From Bradyrhizobium vignae (GTDB lineage Bacteria > Pseudomonadota > Alphaproteobacteria > Rhizobiales > Xanthobacteraceae), in assembly GCF_004114425.1 (NCBI RefSeq), contig NZ_RDQF01000032.1:1-64000 (forward strand): 64,000 nucleotides of DNA, given 5' to 3'. The translations under genes and the position numbers were made by a program. Of the stretch, positions 51,939 through 61,146 are shown piece after piece (positions within the stretch are counted from its first letter, which is position 1; every line of letters starts with the position of its first letter). Under the pieces are notes generated by a model. It had not been told where the DNA came from. It searched no databases and saw only the letters and a program-made list of their open reading frames with translations.

Positions 51939-53348
51939 ATGAAGACCGCCAAAGACGTCCTGAAATCGATCAAGGACAACGACGTCAAATACGTCGACCT
52001 GCGCTTCACCGATCCGCGCGGCAAGTGGCAGCACGTCACGTTCGACGTCAGCATGATCGATGAAGACATCTTCGCCGAAGGCACGATGTTCGACGGCTCC
52101 TCGATCGCCGGCTGGAAGGCGATCAACGAGTCCGACATGTGCCTGATGCCCGATCCGGTGACCGCGACGATCGATCCGTTCTTCGCCGAGACGACCATGG
52201 TCATCACCTGCGACGTGCTCGAGCCGACCACCGGCGAGCCTTACAACCGCGATCCCCGCGGCATCGCCAAGAAGGCGGAGGCGATGGTGAAGTCGATGGG
52301 CGTGGGCGACACCGTGTTCGTCGGCCCGGAAGCCGAGTTCTTCTTGTTTGATGACGTGCGCTTCTCCGCCACCCCCTACAACACCGGTTTCCGTCTCGAC
52401 TCCTCGGAGCTGCCGACCAACTCCGACACCGAATATGAAGGCGGCAATCTCGGCCACCGCGTCCGCACCAAGGGCGGCTATTTCCCGGTTCCGCCGCAGG
52501 ACTCCGTGCAGGACATGCGCTCGGAAATGCTCGGGGCCATGGCCAAGATGGGCGTCAAGGTCGAGAAGCATCACCACGAGGTCGCTTCCGCCCAGCACGA
52601 GCTCGGCATGAAGTTCGACACGCTGACGCTGATGGCCGACCACATCCAGATCTACAAGTATTGCATCCACCAGGTCGCGCACATCTACGGCAAGACCGCG
52701 ACCTTCATGCCGAAGCCGGTCTACGGCGACAACGGCTCGGGCATGCACGTGCACCAGTCGATCTGGAAGGATGGCAAGCCGGTGTTCGCCGGCAACAAAT
52801 ACGCTGACCTGTCGGAGACCTGCCTCCACTATATCGGCGGCATCATCAAGCACGCCAAGGCGATCAACGCCTTCACCAACCCCTCGACCAACTCCTACAA
52901 GCGTCTGGTCCCGGGCTATGAGGCGCCCGTGCTGCTCGCCTACTCGGCGCGCAACCGCTCGGCCTCCTGCCGCATCCCCTACACCGCCTCGCCGAAGGCC
53001 AAGCGTGTCGAGGTGCGCTTCCCCGATCCGCTCGCCAACCCCTATCTCGGCTTCGCCGCGATGCTGATGGCCGGCCTCGACGGCATCAAGAACAAGATCG
53101 ATCCGGGCCCGGCAATGGACAAGGATCTCTACGACTTGCCGAAGGAAGAGCTGAAGCAGATCCCGACGGTGTGCGGCTCGCTTCGCGAGGCGCTCGAGAA
53201 CCTCGACAAGGACCGCGCCTTCCTGAAGGCCGGCGGCGTGTTCGACGACGACTTCATCGACGCCTATATCGAGCTGAAGATGACCGAAGTCGAGCGCTTC
53301 GAGATGACCCCGCATCCGGTCGAGTTCGACATGTACTATTCGGGGTAA
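51939..53348 (+). CDS. glnA: Glutamine synthetase type I
   Basis: The 469-residue enzyme joins ammonia to glutamate using ATP. All GS-I signatures are present: FDGSSIAGW near the start, the ATP/metal region KPVYGDNGSGMHVHQSIW, and the adenylylation site Tyr398 in DLYDLPKEE, consistent with GlnE control. Length is exactly that of the 12-subunit GSI-beta type. AAGGGG lies upstream of the ATG. A terminator follows. Confidence 0.98.
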   Translation: MKTAKDVLKSIKDNDVKYVDLRFTDPRGKWQHVTFDVSMIDEDIFAEGTMFDGSSIAGWKAINESDMCLMPDPVTATIDPFFAETTMVITCDVLEPTTGEPYNRDPRGIAKKAEAMVKSMGVGDTVFVGPEAEFFLFDDVRFSATPYNTGFRLDSSELPTNSDTEYEGGNLGHRVRTKGGYFPVPPQDSVQDMRSEMLGAMAKMGVKVEKHHHEVASAQHELGMKFDTLTLMADHIQIYKYCIHQVAHIYGKTATFMPKPVYGDNGSGMHVHQSIWKDGKPVFAGNKYADLSETCLHYIGGIIKHAKAINAFTNPSTNSYKRLVPGYEAPVLLAYSARNRSASCRIPYTASPKAKRVEVRFPDPLANPYLGFAAMLMAGLDGIKNKIDPGPAMDKDLYDLPKEELKQIPTVCGSLREALENLDKDRAFLKAGGVFDDDFIDAYIELKMTEVERFEMTPHPVEFDMYYSG

Positions 53349-53373
53349 ATCGCCCGAACCGGACAAGAGATGC

Positions 53374-53402
53374 AAAAGGCGCTTCCGAAAGGGGCGCCTT
53401 TT
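53374..53402 (+). terminator. Terminator of glnBA
   Basis: AAAAGGCGC (53374-53382) pairs with GCGCCTTTT (53394-53402). The stem lies 25 bases after the glnA stop and ends in a T-run. Confidence 0.9.
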
Positions 53403-53442
53403 CGTTTGCGCCGTTGGGCCTGCAGGCTGGGTTGGCCCCACT

Positions 53443-53495
53443 GGCGTAACCCACCATGCTTCAGCAAATGTGCGACGAAGTTGGTGGGTTACGCC
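53443..53495. repeat. Inverted repeat with GCGTAACCCACC arms
   Basis: GGCGTAACCCACCA (53443-53456) pairs perfectly with TGGTGGGTTACGCC (53482-53495) around a 25-base loop. It lies between the glnA terminator and the slipin gene. This arm sequence is, from memory, common between genes in Bradyrhizobium. Confidence 0.7.
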
Positions 53496-53538
53496 CAGCA
53501 ACCATTTGGACGAAGCTGGGTCGTCCGCGGCGTTACCC

Positions 53539-54300
53539 CTACGGGTTGTTGGGCCGCGGCATGAGATGGTCGAGCAAGCCGGCCGGCAGCGGAAACACGA
53601 CGGTCGACGACCGTTCACCGGCGATGTCGTGCAGAGCCGCGAAATAGCGCAGCTGCATGGCCTGAGGCTCCTGCGCGAGGATCCGCCCGGCTTCGACGAG
53701 CTTTTCGGCGGCTTGCTCCTCGCCCATCGCATTGATCACCTTGGCCCGCCGCAAGCGCTCCGCCTCTGCCTGTTTGGCAATCGCGCGAACCATGGTTTCG
53801 TTGATATCGACGTCCTTGATCTCGATGCCGGTGACCTTGATGCCCCAGACGTCAGTCTGTTTGTCGAGTATCTCCTGGATGTCGGCATTCAGCCTGTCGC
53901 GTTCGGCAAGCATCTCGTCGAGCTCGTGCTTGCCGAGCACCGAACGCAACGTGGTCTGGGCGAGCTGGCTGGTCGCGGCCATGTAATCGCCGACCTTGAT
54001 GATGGCGCGCTCGGGGTCGACGATTCGAAAGTACAATACGGCGTTGACCTTGACCGACACGTTGTCCCGCGAAATCACGTCCTGCGGCGGAACGACCTGC
54101 ACCATCACCCTGAGATCGACCTTGACGAGTTGCTGCACGATCGGGACGAGGATGATGAGGCCGGGCCCCTTCACCCCGGTGAAGCGGCCGAGCGTGAAGA
54201 CGACGCCGCGCTCGTATTCGCGCAGGATTCGAATGGCCTGAGATAGAAATATGACGACCAGCAGCGCGAGCGCCGCATAGGTCAAATATTCCAGCATCAT
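53539..54300 (-). CDS. Slipin (stomatin/SPFH-domain) membrane protein
   Basis: The 253-residue protein has one N-terminal membrane helix (YLTYAALALLVVIFLSQAI), then an SPFH/Band-7 domain: REYERGVVFTLGRFTGVKGPG, VKVNAVLYFRIVDPERAI, and the coiled helix INETMVRAIAKQAEAERLRR. Slipins scaffold lipid microdomains. The ATG at 54300 overlaps the stop of the NfeD gene by 4 bases with GGGAGG upstream, so the two are translationally coupled, a classical NfeD-slipin pair. Confidence 0.93.
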   Translation of the reverse strand: MMLEYLTYAALALLVVIFLSQAIRILREYERGVVFTLGRFTGVKGPGLIILVPIVQQLVKVDLRVMVQVVPPQDVISRDNVSVKVNAVLYFRIVDPERAIIKVGDYMAATSQLAQTTLRSVLGKHELDEMLAERDRLNADIQEILDKQTDVWGIKVTGIEIKDVDINETMVRAIAKQAEAERLRRAKVINAMGEEQAAEKLVEAGRILAQEPQAMQLRYFAALHDIAGERSSTVVFPLPAGLLDHLMPRPNNP

Positions 54301-55703
54301 GATGTACCTCCCTCGCCTCTTGGGGCGGGCGTGCGCCGTATCAGCAGCGTCAGGTCGATGACGTTGGCGATTTCGACGATGTCTCCAGGCTTGAACGTTT
54401 CGGCGCCGCGCGCGCGCCAGCGCTCACCATGGGCGAACACATGACCTTCGTCCCCGTTCCAGTCGAGAATCTCGGCAGGCAAGCCTCGCATCGCCTGCGC
54501 ACCGACCCGTGCAGGAGCTTTGCGGACACGCCGAAGCGAACCAAGCACGACCAGAGCAACGCCGGCGAACACAGCTGCAGTGATGCCGATCACCCACCAC
54601 GACAAGCGATAGCCGGGCGCCTCGACCCTGAACAGCATCAGCGCGCCGAGCACGAAGGCGATGATCCCCCCGAGACCGATCACCACCGTCGGATTGAAGG
54701 CTTCGATGGTGAGAAGCACCAGTCCGACCAGCATCAGGGCGAGACCGGCATAGTTGATCGGCAGCAAATTGAGTGCATAGAGACCGATCAGCAGGCAGAT
54801 CGCGCCGATGACTCCGGGAGCGACGGCGCCGGGCGACATGAACTCGAAGATCAGACCGTAGATGCCAACCATCAGGAGAATGAAAGCGACGTTGGGATCG
54901 GTGATGACCGCCAGGAAGCGGGATATCCGTCCGGGCTCGATGGCTTCGACGACAGCATCTTTCGTCGCGAGGCGTTGTGTCTTGCCGCCTGCAAGCTCCG
55001 CCACGCGGCCATCGACCTGCCGCAGCAATTCGGCCTGATCGCGCGCGACGAGATCGATGGCATGTGCCTCGAGCGCGCCGTTGGCAGAGAGTGTCGCAGC
55101 CTCACGGACCGCCTTCTCCGCCCAGTCCGCATTGCGGTTGCGCAGCTCGGCGAGGCTGCGGATGAAGGCGACGGCGTCGTTCGTGGCCTTCGCCGTCATC
55201 GCGTCCTTCGGCTCATCCTTCTTGTCTTTGCCGTCCTTCTCCGGCGTACCGCTCGGCAGGCCCGGCAGTGGCCCGCCAATCTGGACCGGCGTCGCCGCGC
55301 CGATATTGGTGCCGGGCGCCATCGCCGCGATGTGGGTCGCATAAAGGATATAGGTCCCGGCACTCGCCGCGTGGGCGCCGGACGGGGCGACGTAGCCGAT
55401 GACGGGGACGGGCGAGGCGAGCACATCCGCGATAATCTCGCGCATGCTGGAATTGAGACCGCCGGGCGTATTCATTCTCAGAAGCACGACCTCGGCACGC
55501 CGTTCGCCCGCCTTGGCCAAAGCCTCCCGCACATAGCTGGCCGACGCCGGGCCAATTGCCCCGTCGATCGAAACGACCAGGGCAACACCGCTGCTCTCCT
55601 CCGCTGAGCTGGGAAGGAGGCAACAGGTCAAAGCCACGGCGGTGATCGCCGCAACGAGGGCCGCCTTCATGGTCTGCACGGCAAGGGCTCCCTTGCAGAC
55701 CAT
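54297..55703 (-). CDS. NfeD-family membrane serine protease
   Basis: The 468-residue protein begins with a signal-like helix (MKAALVAAITAVALTCCLLP from residue 12) and a ClpP-class peptidase domain: LRMNTPGGLNSSMREI, catalytic Ser in HAASAGTYILYATH, and Lys in KATNDAVAFIRS. Three or four membrane helices follow, then a soluble OB-fold domain (WNGDEGHVFAHGERWRARGA). This is the long NfeD1b type that cleaves the partner slipin in archaea. GAGAGG precedes the ATG at 55703. An ATG at 55670 is the alternative. Confidence 0.93.
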   Translation of the reverse strand: MVCKGALAVQTMKAALVAAITAVALTCCLLPSSAEESSGVALVVSIDGAIGPASASYVREALAKAGERRAEVVLLRMNTPGGLNSSMREIIADVLASPVPVIGYVAPSGAHAASAGTYILYATHIAAMAPGTNIGAATPVQIGGPLPGLPSGTPEKDGKDKKDEPKDAMTAKATNDAVAFIRSLAELRNRNADWAEKAVREAATLSANGALEAHAIDLVARDQAELLRQVDGRVAELAGGKTQRLATKDAVVEAIEPGRISRFLAVITDPNVAFILLMVGIYGLIFEFMSPGAVAPGVIGAICLLIGLYALNLLPINYAGLALMLVGLVLLTIEAFNPTVVIGLGGIIAFVLGALMLFRVEAPGYRLSWWVIGITAAVFAGVALVVLGSLRRVRKAPARVGAQAMRGLPAEILDWNGDEGHVFAHGERWRARGAETFKPGDIVEIANVIDLTLLIRRTPAPRGEGGTS

Positions 55704-56157
55704 ATGGTGGTCCTCTCGGGAACCTCAATGCTGCGCGTGGAGGCCAACGTCACGATTGTGCAACGCAATGCAAATCGTCACGCAGAATGTCGATGTGATC
55801 GGCTGAGTAGAGGAAGCCGCGGACCAGGTCACAGTTGGATCCGCCCCGCGTCAGGCGCGACTACCGCGCTCAAACATAGAGCTTGCGCCCGCCCGTCAGC
55901 CTTCGTTCTGCATCTGACTCCAATTCGTTCTCAAAGAACAAATCAGAGCCGTGAAAATCGGGACGGAGCAATTCCTACTGATTGGTTTATTCCGTGCGAG
56001 ATTTCGATTGCGCATTGGACAGATGGCGCAATCGTCGCCGGCCTTGCCGTCGCAAGCGCGGCGGAGCTGGTCTTCGGCAGCGACCGTGTTGCCCATCATC
56101 GGGATGCAATTCCAGTTTGGAAATCCTGGTGGAGCAAGCGGCCGATCCGTCCGTAGC
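55704..56157. other. 450-bp gap between the NfeD and AraC genes
   Basis: No convincing gene, terminator or repeat. Short frames on both strands are without family character. It must hold the promoter of the NfeD/slipin operon and the end of the AraC gene. Confidence 0.4.
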
Positions 56158-57141
56158 TTACTTGCAGGCACGGATCTCCGACGGGGACGCGCCGTAGACA
56201 CGACGAAAGGTCCGATTGAAATATGAGATGTCGTTGAAGCCGGACCGGTGCGCGATGTCGCTGATCGAGCGGCCTGCGAGGCCGACATCCGTCAGCAACT
56301 TGTAGGCAGAGGCGAGCCGCTGGTTGAGGACAAACTCGGTAAAGCTCGTACCTTCGGTCTCGAACAGCCGTCGGACATAGGATTTCGAAATGCCCTGCTT
56401 GGCAGCCACAGAGTCCAGACTCAGCCCGGGATTGCCGGACTGCGCGCGGATGTGGGCTTTGATGCTCCGCATTCTGGCGGCTGCAAGGCCGCGCGTGTGC
56501 GCCATCTCGGCGGCATCCGGCGTGGCGCCCAGCAACAGGGCGCCGAGATCGAGCATGTGGTTCACGACGGCCCGCCGCATTGCGGCGTTCGCGAGCGTCT
56601 GTCTCTCATTGACGATGCCGAGATAATCCAGAAAGAGCGACAGCGCTGGATTCTGTTTGTCGAGCGGTCTGCCGATGGCGTCATCGAAGTTGCTGACCAG
56701 GGGCGCAATCAGCGCGCGGCTGATCCGCCAAGTGACCACGCGCCTCGTCGTGTAGTTGGTCGCGGTTCCCGGCAATCCATTCGTGGTCAGGGCCGCCTCC
56801 CCCGGACCGAGATGCGTCTCGTGGCCATTTTGATTGTGGATGGCCGCACCATCGAGGTTGAACACAATCACGGGATCGTCGTTGTCGATCATCGCTTCGG
56901 TGTGGCGACAGAAAATCGGAGAAACGGTCGCGGCCGCGACGGACATCCCAGGCAACGCCCGCAGCTTCATGTCGATCTGAAGCGCCGCGTCGGGCAACGG
57001 CTCGATCTCCAGCTTGAGAATTTCACGGCCGTAGATCTGATGAAAGGCTTCGATCCTGTCGCGCTCGGCAAAGGCGGAGCTCGACAGCTCCAATACGATC
57101 AATTCGTCGCCACTATCCAACGCACCGCTCCGTAACAGCAA
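56158..57141 (-). CDS. AraC-family transcriptional regulator
   Basis: The 327-residue protein has an AraC-binding-like N-terminal domain (RDRIEAFHQIYGREILKLEI, then HETHLGPGEAALTTNGLPG). The C-terminal double helix-turn-helix includes LSLDSVAAKQGISKSYVRRL, SDIAHRSGFNDISYFNRTFR and the final RRVYGASPSEIR. The start is doubtful: TTG at 57141 lies in a tandem repeat. TTG at 57120 with GGAG 7 bases upstream may be the true start. No target genes are evident, although the porin lies 290 bases upstream in the opposite direction. Confidence 0.88.
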   Translation of the reverse strand: MLLRSGALDSGDELIVLELSSSAFAERDRIEAFHQIYGREILKLEIEPLPDAALQIDMKLRALPGMSVAAATVSPIFCRHTEAMIDNDDPVIVFNLDGAAIHNQNGHETHLGPGEAALTTNGLPGTATNYTTRRVVTWRISRALIAPLVSNFDDAIGRPLDKQNPALSLFLDYLGIVNERQTLANAAMRRAVVNHMLDLGALLLGATPDAAEMAHTRGLAAARMRSIKAHIRAQSGNPGLSLDSVAAKQGISKSYVRRLFETEGTSFTEFVLNQRLASAYKLLTDVGLAGRSISDIAHRSGFNDISYFNRTFRRVYGASPSEIRACK

Positions 57142-57158
57142 GATCTAACAGCAAGATC
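57133..57158. repeat. Perfect 13-bp tandem duplication at the AraC gene start
   Basis: TAACAGCAAGATC occurs twice without a spacer (57133-57145 and 57146-57158). A 13-base insertion shifts the reading frame, so it may have cut off an upstream start of the regulator. The result is a TAG just ahead of the remaining frame. Confidence 0.75.
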
Positions 57159-57430
57159 GCCCGGCGGTCCTTTTGTCGCAGGAAATGGCGCAGCGTTCAA
57201 AGGACTTTCATGCAGCCTCCAATTCGGATGCGCTGGCGCTGCATGATGCGACGCGGGCTCCGGACCGACGCGCCTGCCGATGTGGCAAGGCGATCACACT
57301 GGATGGCAATCGTCAGACTTGTGTCGATCAGTCCAAGTCGGTGTAGCGCGTGCCCCAAGCCGAACGCGCCGCACTCCCGCTATAGCTCCCTGATGTTGCT
57401 CGAAATTGCGCGCCGGTTGCAGAGGGCTCA

Positions 57431-58921
57431 ATGGCAATCACGGAAAAAATCATTTCGGCTGCTACACTTGGTCTGGCATTGACGCAGGCGGCATCCGCCG
57501 CAGACCTTCCTGTCAAAGCGGCTGCGCTTCCGCCTCCAATCGTCGATTGGAGCGGCGTCTATGTCGGCGTGCATGTCGGCTATGGCGGCGGCATGAACGA
57601 TTGGTGGATTAACGACCCCCGCGAACCGACCGTCGATTATGCTGCGAACGGCGTGCTCGCCGGCGCTCAAATCGGCATCAACAAGCAGATTGCAAATTTC
57701 GTTTTTGGCCTTGAACTGGACGGCTCATGGGCGAACATCCGCGGATCGCAGAGGCTGCGGCTCGGCTTCCCGTTCTTCGGCGACGTGACCAGCACCACCA
57801 CCTCGAGGATTGACGCGTTGACCACGGTCGCCGGTCGCGCGGGGCTCGCCGCCGATCGCTGGTTCGCCTTCACCAAGTTCGGACTTGCCGGTGCCTGGGA
57901 AACGCACACCAGCAACGCCGCGGGCGATTTCGGCTTCGGTGCATTTTCCACCAGCCTCAGCGGACGAGAGTATCGCTGGGCGCCGCTGATCGGATTTGGA
58001 GCGGAATACGCGTTGGGAGGAAACTGGTCGGTCAAGGCTGAATACGATTACCTGCATTTCGGCACCCGGCAGGTTGGCATGAGCGGCAGCACCACGTCTG
58101 CCGGCGTGACGACTCCGGTCGCGGGAGATGTCCCGATTGCGCAGGATTCCATCCACCTGATCAAGCTGGGGGCGAATTACCGACTTGGTGAGGTCGCGGC
58201 CGATCCCAAATATCCGCCGGTCAAGACGGCATCCGGCACGAACTGGACCGGCGGCTTTGTCGGCGTGCAGGCCGGTTATGGTCTTGGTCGCGAGTCGCGC
58301 CATCAGGACCCCTCGCCTCTGCCGGGCAGTGGCAGCTTCGATACAAGCGGGTGGCTCGCCGGTTTTGATGGCGGCGTCAACGTGCAGTCCGGCGCGCTGG
58401 TCTTCGGCGTCGAAGGTGAATGGATGTGGACCGGCATCCAGGGCAGCCGGTCCTCTGCGTTTCCGCTGTTCGGCGCCGCGGCCACGAATGATCTGAGCAC
58501 CTCGATCGACTGGCTTGCCATCGCCAGCGGCCGTGCCGGCTTCGTCGTCGGCGATCGCCTGCTCGTCTATGGCAAGGCGGGTGTCGCCATCGCCAATGAG
58601 AGCCACGCGTTCAATGGTGCGGCATCCTTCGGGGCCGTCAGCCAGAGCATGGCGGTTCAGGGGAAGATAGTGCACTCAGGCGGCGTGATCGGCGCGGGAC
58701 TCGAATACGCGCTTGCCGGCAACTGGTCGCTCAAGGGCGAGTACGACTTCATCCGCATGATCAACCAGCATACGAGCCAGAGCGGCAGTTTCAATCAAAC
58801 CGGCTTCCCCGCGGCAGGGGCCGCCGCCAACAGCTGGATCACGCAGGATCTGCATCTGTTCAAGTTGGGCGTGAACTATCACTTCAATCCGCTGCCCGGG
58901 GCCGTGACCGCCCGCTATTGA
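57431..58921 (+). CDS. Outer-membrane protein made of two tandem beta-barrels
   Basis: The 496-residue protein has a signal peptide (MAITEKIISAATLGLALTQA and on, cleaved near ASA). Two similar barrel units of about 230 residues follow. Unit 1 starts DWSGVYVGVHVGYGGG and ends SIHLIKLGANYRLG (residues about 37-257). Unit 2 starts NWTGGFVGVQAGYGLG and ends LHLFKLGVNYHFNPLP. EYALGGNWSVKAEYDYLHFG and EYALAGNWSLKGEYDFIRM show the internal duplication. Single-barrel proteins of this type (Omp25/RopB-like) are about 230-280 residues, so this is a fusion or duplication. AGAGGG precedes the ATG. Confidence 0.9.
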   Translation: MAITEKIISAATLGLALTQAASAADLPVKAAALPPPIVDWSGVYVGVHVGYGGGMNDWWINDPREPTVDYAANGVLAGAQIGINKQIANFVFGLELDGSWANIRGSQRLRLGFPFFGDVTSTTTSRIDALTTVAGRAGLAADRWFAFTKFGLAGAWETHTSNAAGDFGFGAFSTSLSGREYRWAPLIGFGAEYALGGNWSVKAEYDYLHFGTRQVGMSGSTTSAGVTTPVAGDVPIAQDSIHLIKLGANYRLGEVAADPKYPPVKTASGTNWTGGFVGVQAGYGLGRESRHQDPSPLPGSGSFDTSGWLAGFDGGVNVQSGALVFGVEGEWMWTGIQGSRSSAFPLFGAAATNDLSTSIDWLAIASGRAGFVVGDRLLVYGKAGVAIANESHAFNGAASFGAVSQSMAVQGKIVHSGGVIGAGLEYALAGNWSLKGEYDFIRMINQHTSQSGSFNQTGFPAAGAAANSWITQDLHLFKLGVNYHFNPLPGAVTARY

Positions 58922-58934
58922 TCGGGAGCGTGAG

Positions 58935-59708
58935 CTACGCCGCCGCCTTCTGCCGCGTCACCAGCGCTTCGCCAAAGGCCTCGAATAGCTTGCGGTTGAT
59001 CGGGTTGTGCTGCGGGTCGTACTCCGCATGCCATTGCACGCCGAGCGCAAAGGTCGGGGCCTCGGCAATGCGGATCGCCTCGATGGTGCCGTCCTCGGCG
59101 ACGCCCTCGATCAGCACGCGCTTGCCGGGATCGAGGATGCCCTGGCCGTGCAGCGAATTGACCCTGATCCTCTCGCAACCGAGAATTTTTGCGAAGGCGC
59201 CGCCGGGCGTCAGATCGACGTCGTGACGGTCGGCGAACACCACGGTGGGATCGGGATGGATCTCGCCGTTCTCGAGCCGGGGCATGCGGTGGTTCATCCG
59301 GCCGGGGAGCTCGCGGATCTCGGGGTGCAGCGACCCGCCGAAGGCGACGTTCATCTCCTGCAGGCCGCGACAGATGCCGAACAGCGGGATGCCGCGGGCG
59401 ACACAGGCGACCGAAAGGGCTAGCGCGACCTCGTCGCGGTGGATGTCATAGGGCTCGTGCTTCTCGCACGGATCAACGTTGAATCGGGTCGGGTGCACGT
59501 TGGCGCGGGCGCCGGTGAGGATGATGCCGTCCACGGTATCGAGCAGCGCCACGATATCGGTGATGTCAGGGGAGCCCGCGAACATCAGCGGCAAGCCACC
59601 GGAGACTTCGGCCACGGCGCGCAGGTTTCGCTCGCCGACCATCTGGACCTGAAATCGATTTTCGACGCGATAGGAATTCCCGATCACGCCGACGACCGGC
59701 TTTCTCAT
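58935..59708 (-). CDS. puuD: Class I glutamine amidotransferase-type hydrolase (gamma-glutamyl-GABA hydrolase family)
   Basis: The 257-residue protein is of the peptidase C26 family. The nucleophile Cys is in LFGICRGLQEMNVAFGG, the His in FALGVQWHAEYDPQHN, and LLDTVDGIILTGARANVHP gives the family start. PuuD cleaves gamma-glutamyl-GABA in putrescine breakdown, but no other put or puu gene lies nearby, so the substrate is inferred only from family. Transcribed alone. Confidence 0.85.
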   Translation of the reverse strand: MRKPVVGVIGNSYRVENRFQVQMVGERNLRAVAEVSGGLPLMFAGSPDITDIVALLDTVDGIILTGARANVHPTRFNVDPCEKHEPYDIHRDEVALALSVACVARGIPLFGICRGLQEMNVAFGGSLHPEIRELPGRMNHRMPRLENGEIHPDPTVVFADRHDVDLTPGGAFAKILGCERIRVNSLHGQGILDPGKRVLIEGVAEDGTIEAIRIAEAPTFALGVQWHAEYDPQHNPINRKLFEAFGEALVTRQKAAA

Positions 59709-59988
59709 CTGTCGTTCCGCGCCTCCTGGTAAGAAGATTCTCCAAACATGCCCTCCGGATGGAACAAATTCAACAGAAGGGATCGCGGGACGGCAATGCT
59801 ATTTTCGCGCAAATGGCCGGCCCGGCGAGCCCTGGGCAGGCCGGGCGACGGCTACTCCGATCGCTCGCGAAGAGGGCCAGAGGCCCGCAGCAACGACGAG
59901 GCGCGCCAAGCCGGCGCACGCCGCTTGATCCCCGGCAGGATTTCGCGAAAGAGTGCGCTGGCGCCGCCTCGCTCGAAAAGGATCTGAT

Positions 59989-61140
59989 GTGACGATTCCC
60001 AGAGATGACCGCCCGCGTGCCCGCAGCGACCTGGCTCGGGATCAGGCCTGGGCGATTTCCGTCGGAGGCATCGGCGTCGTACTGTTCACCGCCCTGCTCG
60101 CCTTCACCTGGTATTTTGCGGCCACCCTGCTGCTGATCTTCACCGGCATGCTGCTCGGCCTCGGCCTCAACGCGCTGGTCAATGCGCTCGGCCGCCGGGT
60201 CAACCTCCCTCACACGTTCCGACTTGCCATCGTCTGTGTCGCGCTCGCTTTGCTCCTCGCAGGCATCGCCTATCTCGGCGGCGCCACGATTGCCGAACAG
60301 GCCTCGGTGCTGAGCAAGACCATCAAGTCGCAGATCACCAATGTCAGGTCGTTCCTCGAGAACCACGGCATCGACACCAGCTTCTTCGATCTCGGCAGCA
60401 CCGCCTCGGACGCCTCGGCCACCCCATCGTCGGACGCGACACCCGCGCCGGCGGCGCCCTCGCGTGGGCCCTTGCCCGGCGCCGGCGCGCTCGCTTCCAG
60501 TGGCGGGGCGATCGTGAGCCAGACCCTCAAGCTGCTGCTCGGCACCATTCACGGCGTGGGCAACATCTTCATCGTGCTGTTCCTGGGCCTTGCCTTCGCC
60601 GCCCAGCCCAGCGTCTATCATGACGGCCTGCTGTTCCTGGCGCCGGCGAGGCACCGCACGCGCGTCGCTCTGATCATCGACCGCATAGCTGAGACGCTGG
60701 AGCGCTGGCTGATCGCCCAGATCGTCGTCATGATTGCGGTCGGTGTCGTGACCTGGATCGGCCTTGCCGTCATCGGCATCCCCGGCGCGTTCATCCTGGG
60801 AATCCAGGCGGGCCTGCTCGCCTTCATCCCCACCGTCGGCGCCATCATCGCCGGCGTCGTCGTGGTGCTGGCAAGCCTCGCCTCGGGCTGGATTCCGGCA
60901 CTATCGGCCTTCCTCCTCTTCATGGGCGTGCATGCCATGGAAAGCTACGTGCTGACACCGATCCTGCAGCGGCAGGCGCTGGACATCCCGCCGGCTACGC
61001 TGTTCGCGTTCCAGATCCTGCTCGGCGTCGTGTTCGGCATCTGGGGCCTCGCGCTGGCGCTGCCGCTGGTCGCGATCGCCAAGGTCATGATCGACCATTT
61101 CAAGACGTATGAGGCGCCGCCCCTGGCGGAGGCAGCCTGA
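59989..61140 (+). CDS. AI-2E transporter (PerM) family membrane protein
   Basis: The 383-residue protein has eight membrane helices, the usual count for the family (for example VLFTALLAFTWYFAATLLLI and LQAGLLAFIPTVGAIIAGVV-like segments). A Ser/Pro/Ala-rich loop of about 30 residues (SDATPAPAAPSRGPLPGAGA) divides the two halves, near residue 145. The start is GTG 59989, with AAGGAT upstream. Despite the family name, few members transport autoinducer-2, and many are ion or unknown antiporters. Confidence 0.88.
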   Translation: MTIPRDDRPRARSDLARDQAWAISVGGIGVVLFTALLAFTWYFAATLLLIFTGMLLGLGLNALVNALGRRVNLPHTFRLAIVCVALALLLAGIAYLGGATIAEQASVLSKTIKSQITNVRSFLENHGIDTSFFDLGSTASDASATPSSDATPAPAAPSRGPLPGAGALASSGGAIVSQTLKLLLGTIHGVGNIFIVLFLGLAFAAQPSVYHDGLLFLAPARHRTRVALIIDRIAETLERWLIAQIVVMIAVGVVTWIGLAVIGIPGAFILGIQAGLLAFIPTVGAIIAGVVVVLASLASGWIPALSAFLLFMGVHAMESYVLTPILQRQALDIPPATLFAFQILLGVVFGIWGLALALPLVAIAKVMIDHFKTYEAPPLAEAA

Positions 61141-61146
61141 CCCGCT

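Noticed and set aside
55896..56288. 130-residue minus-strand frame behind the AraC gene
   Set aside because: It overlaps the end of the AraC gene in another frame and has no family character.
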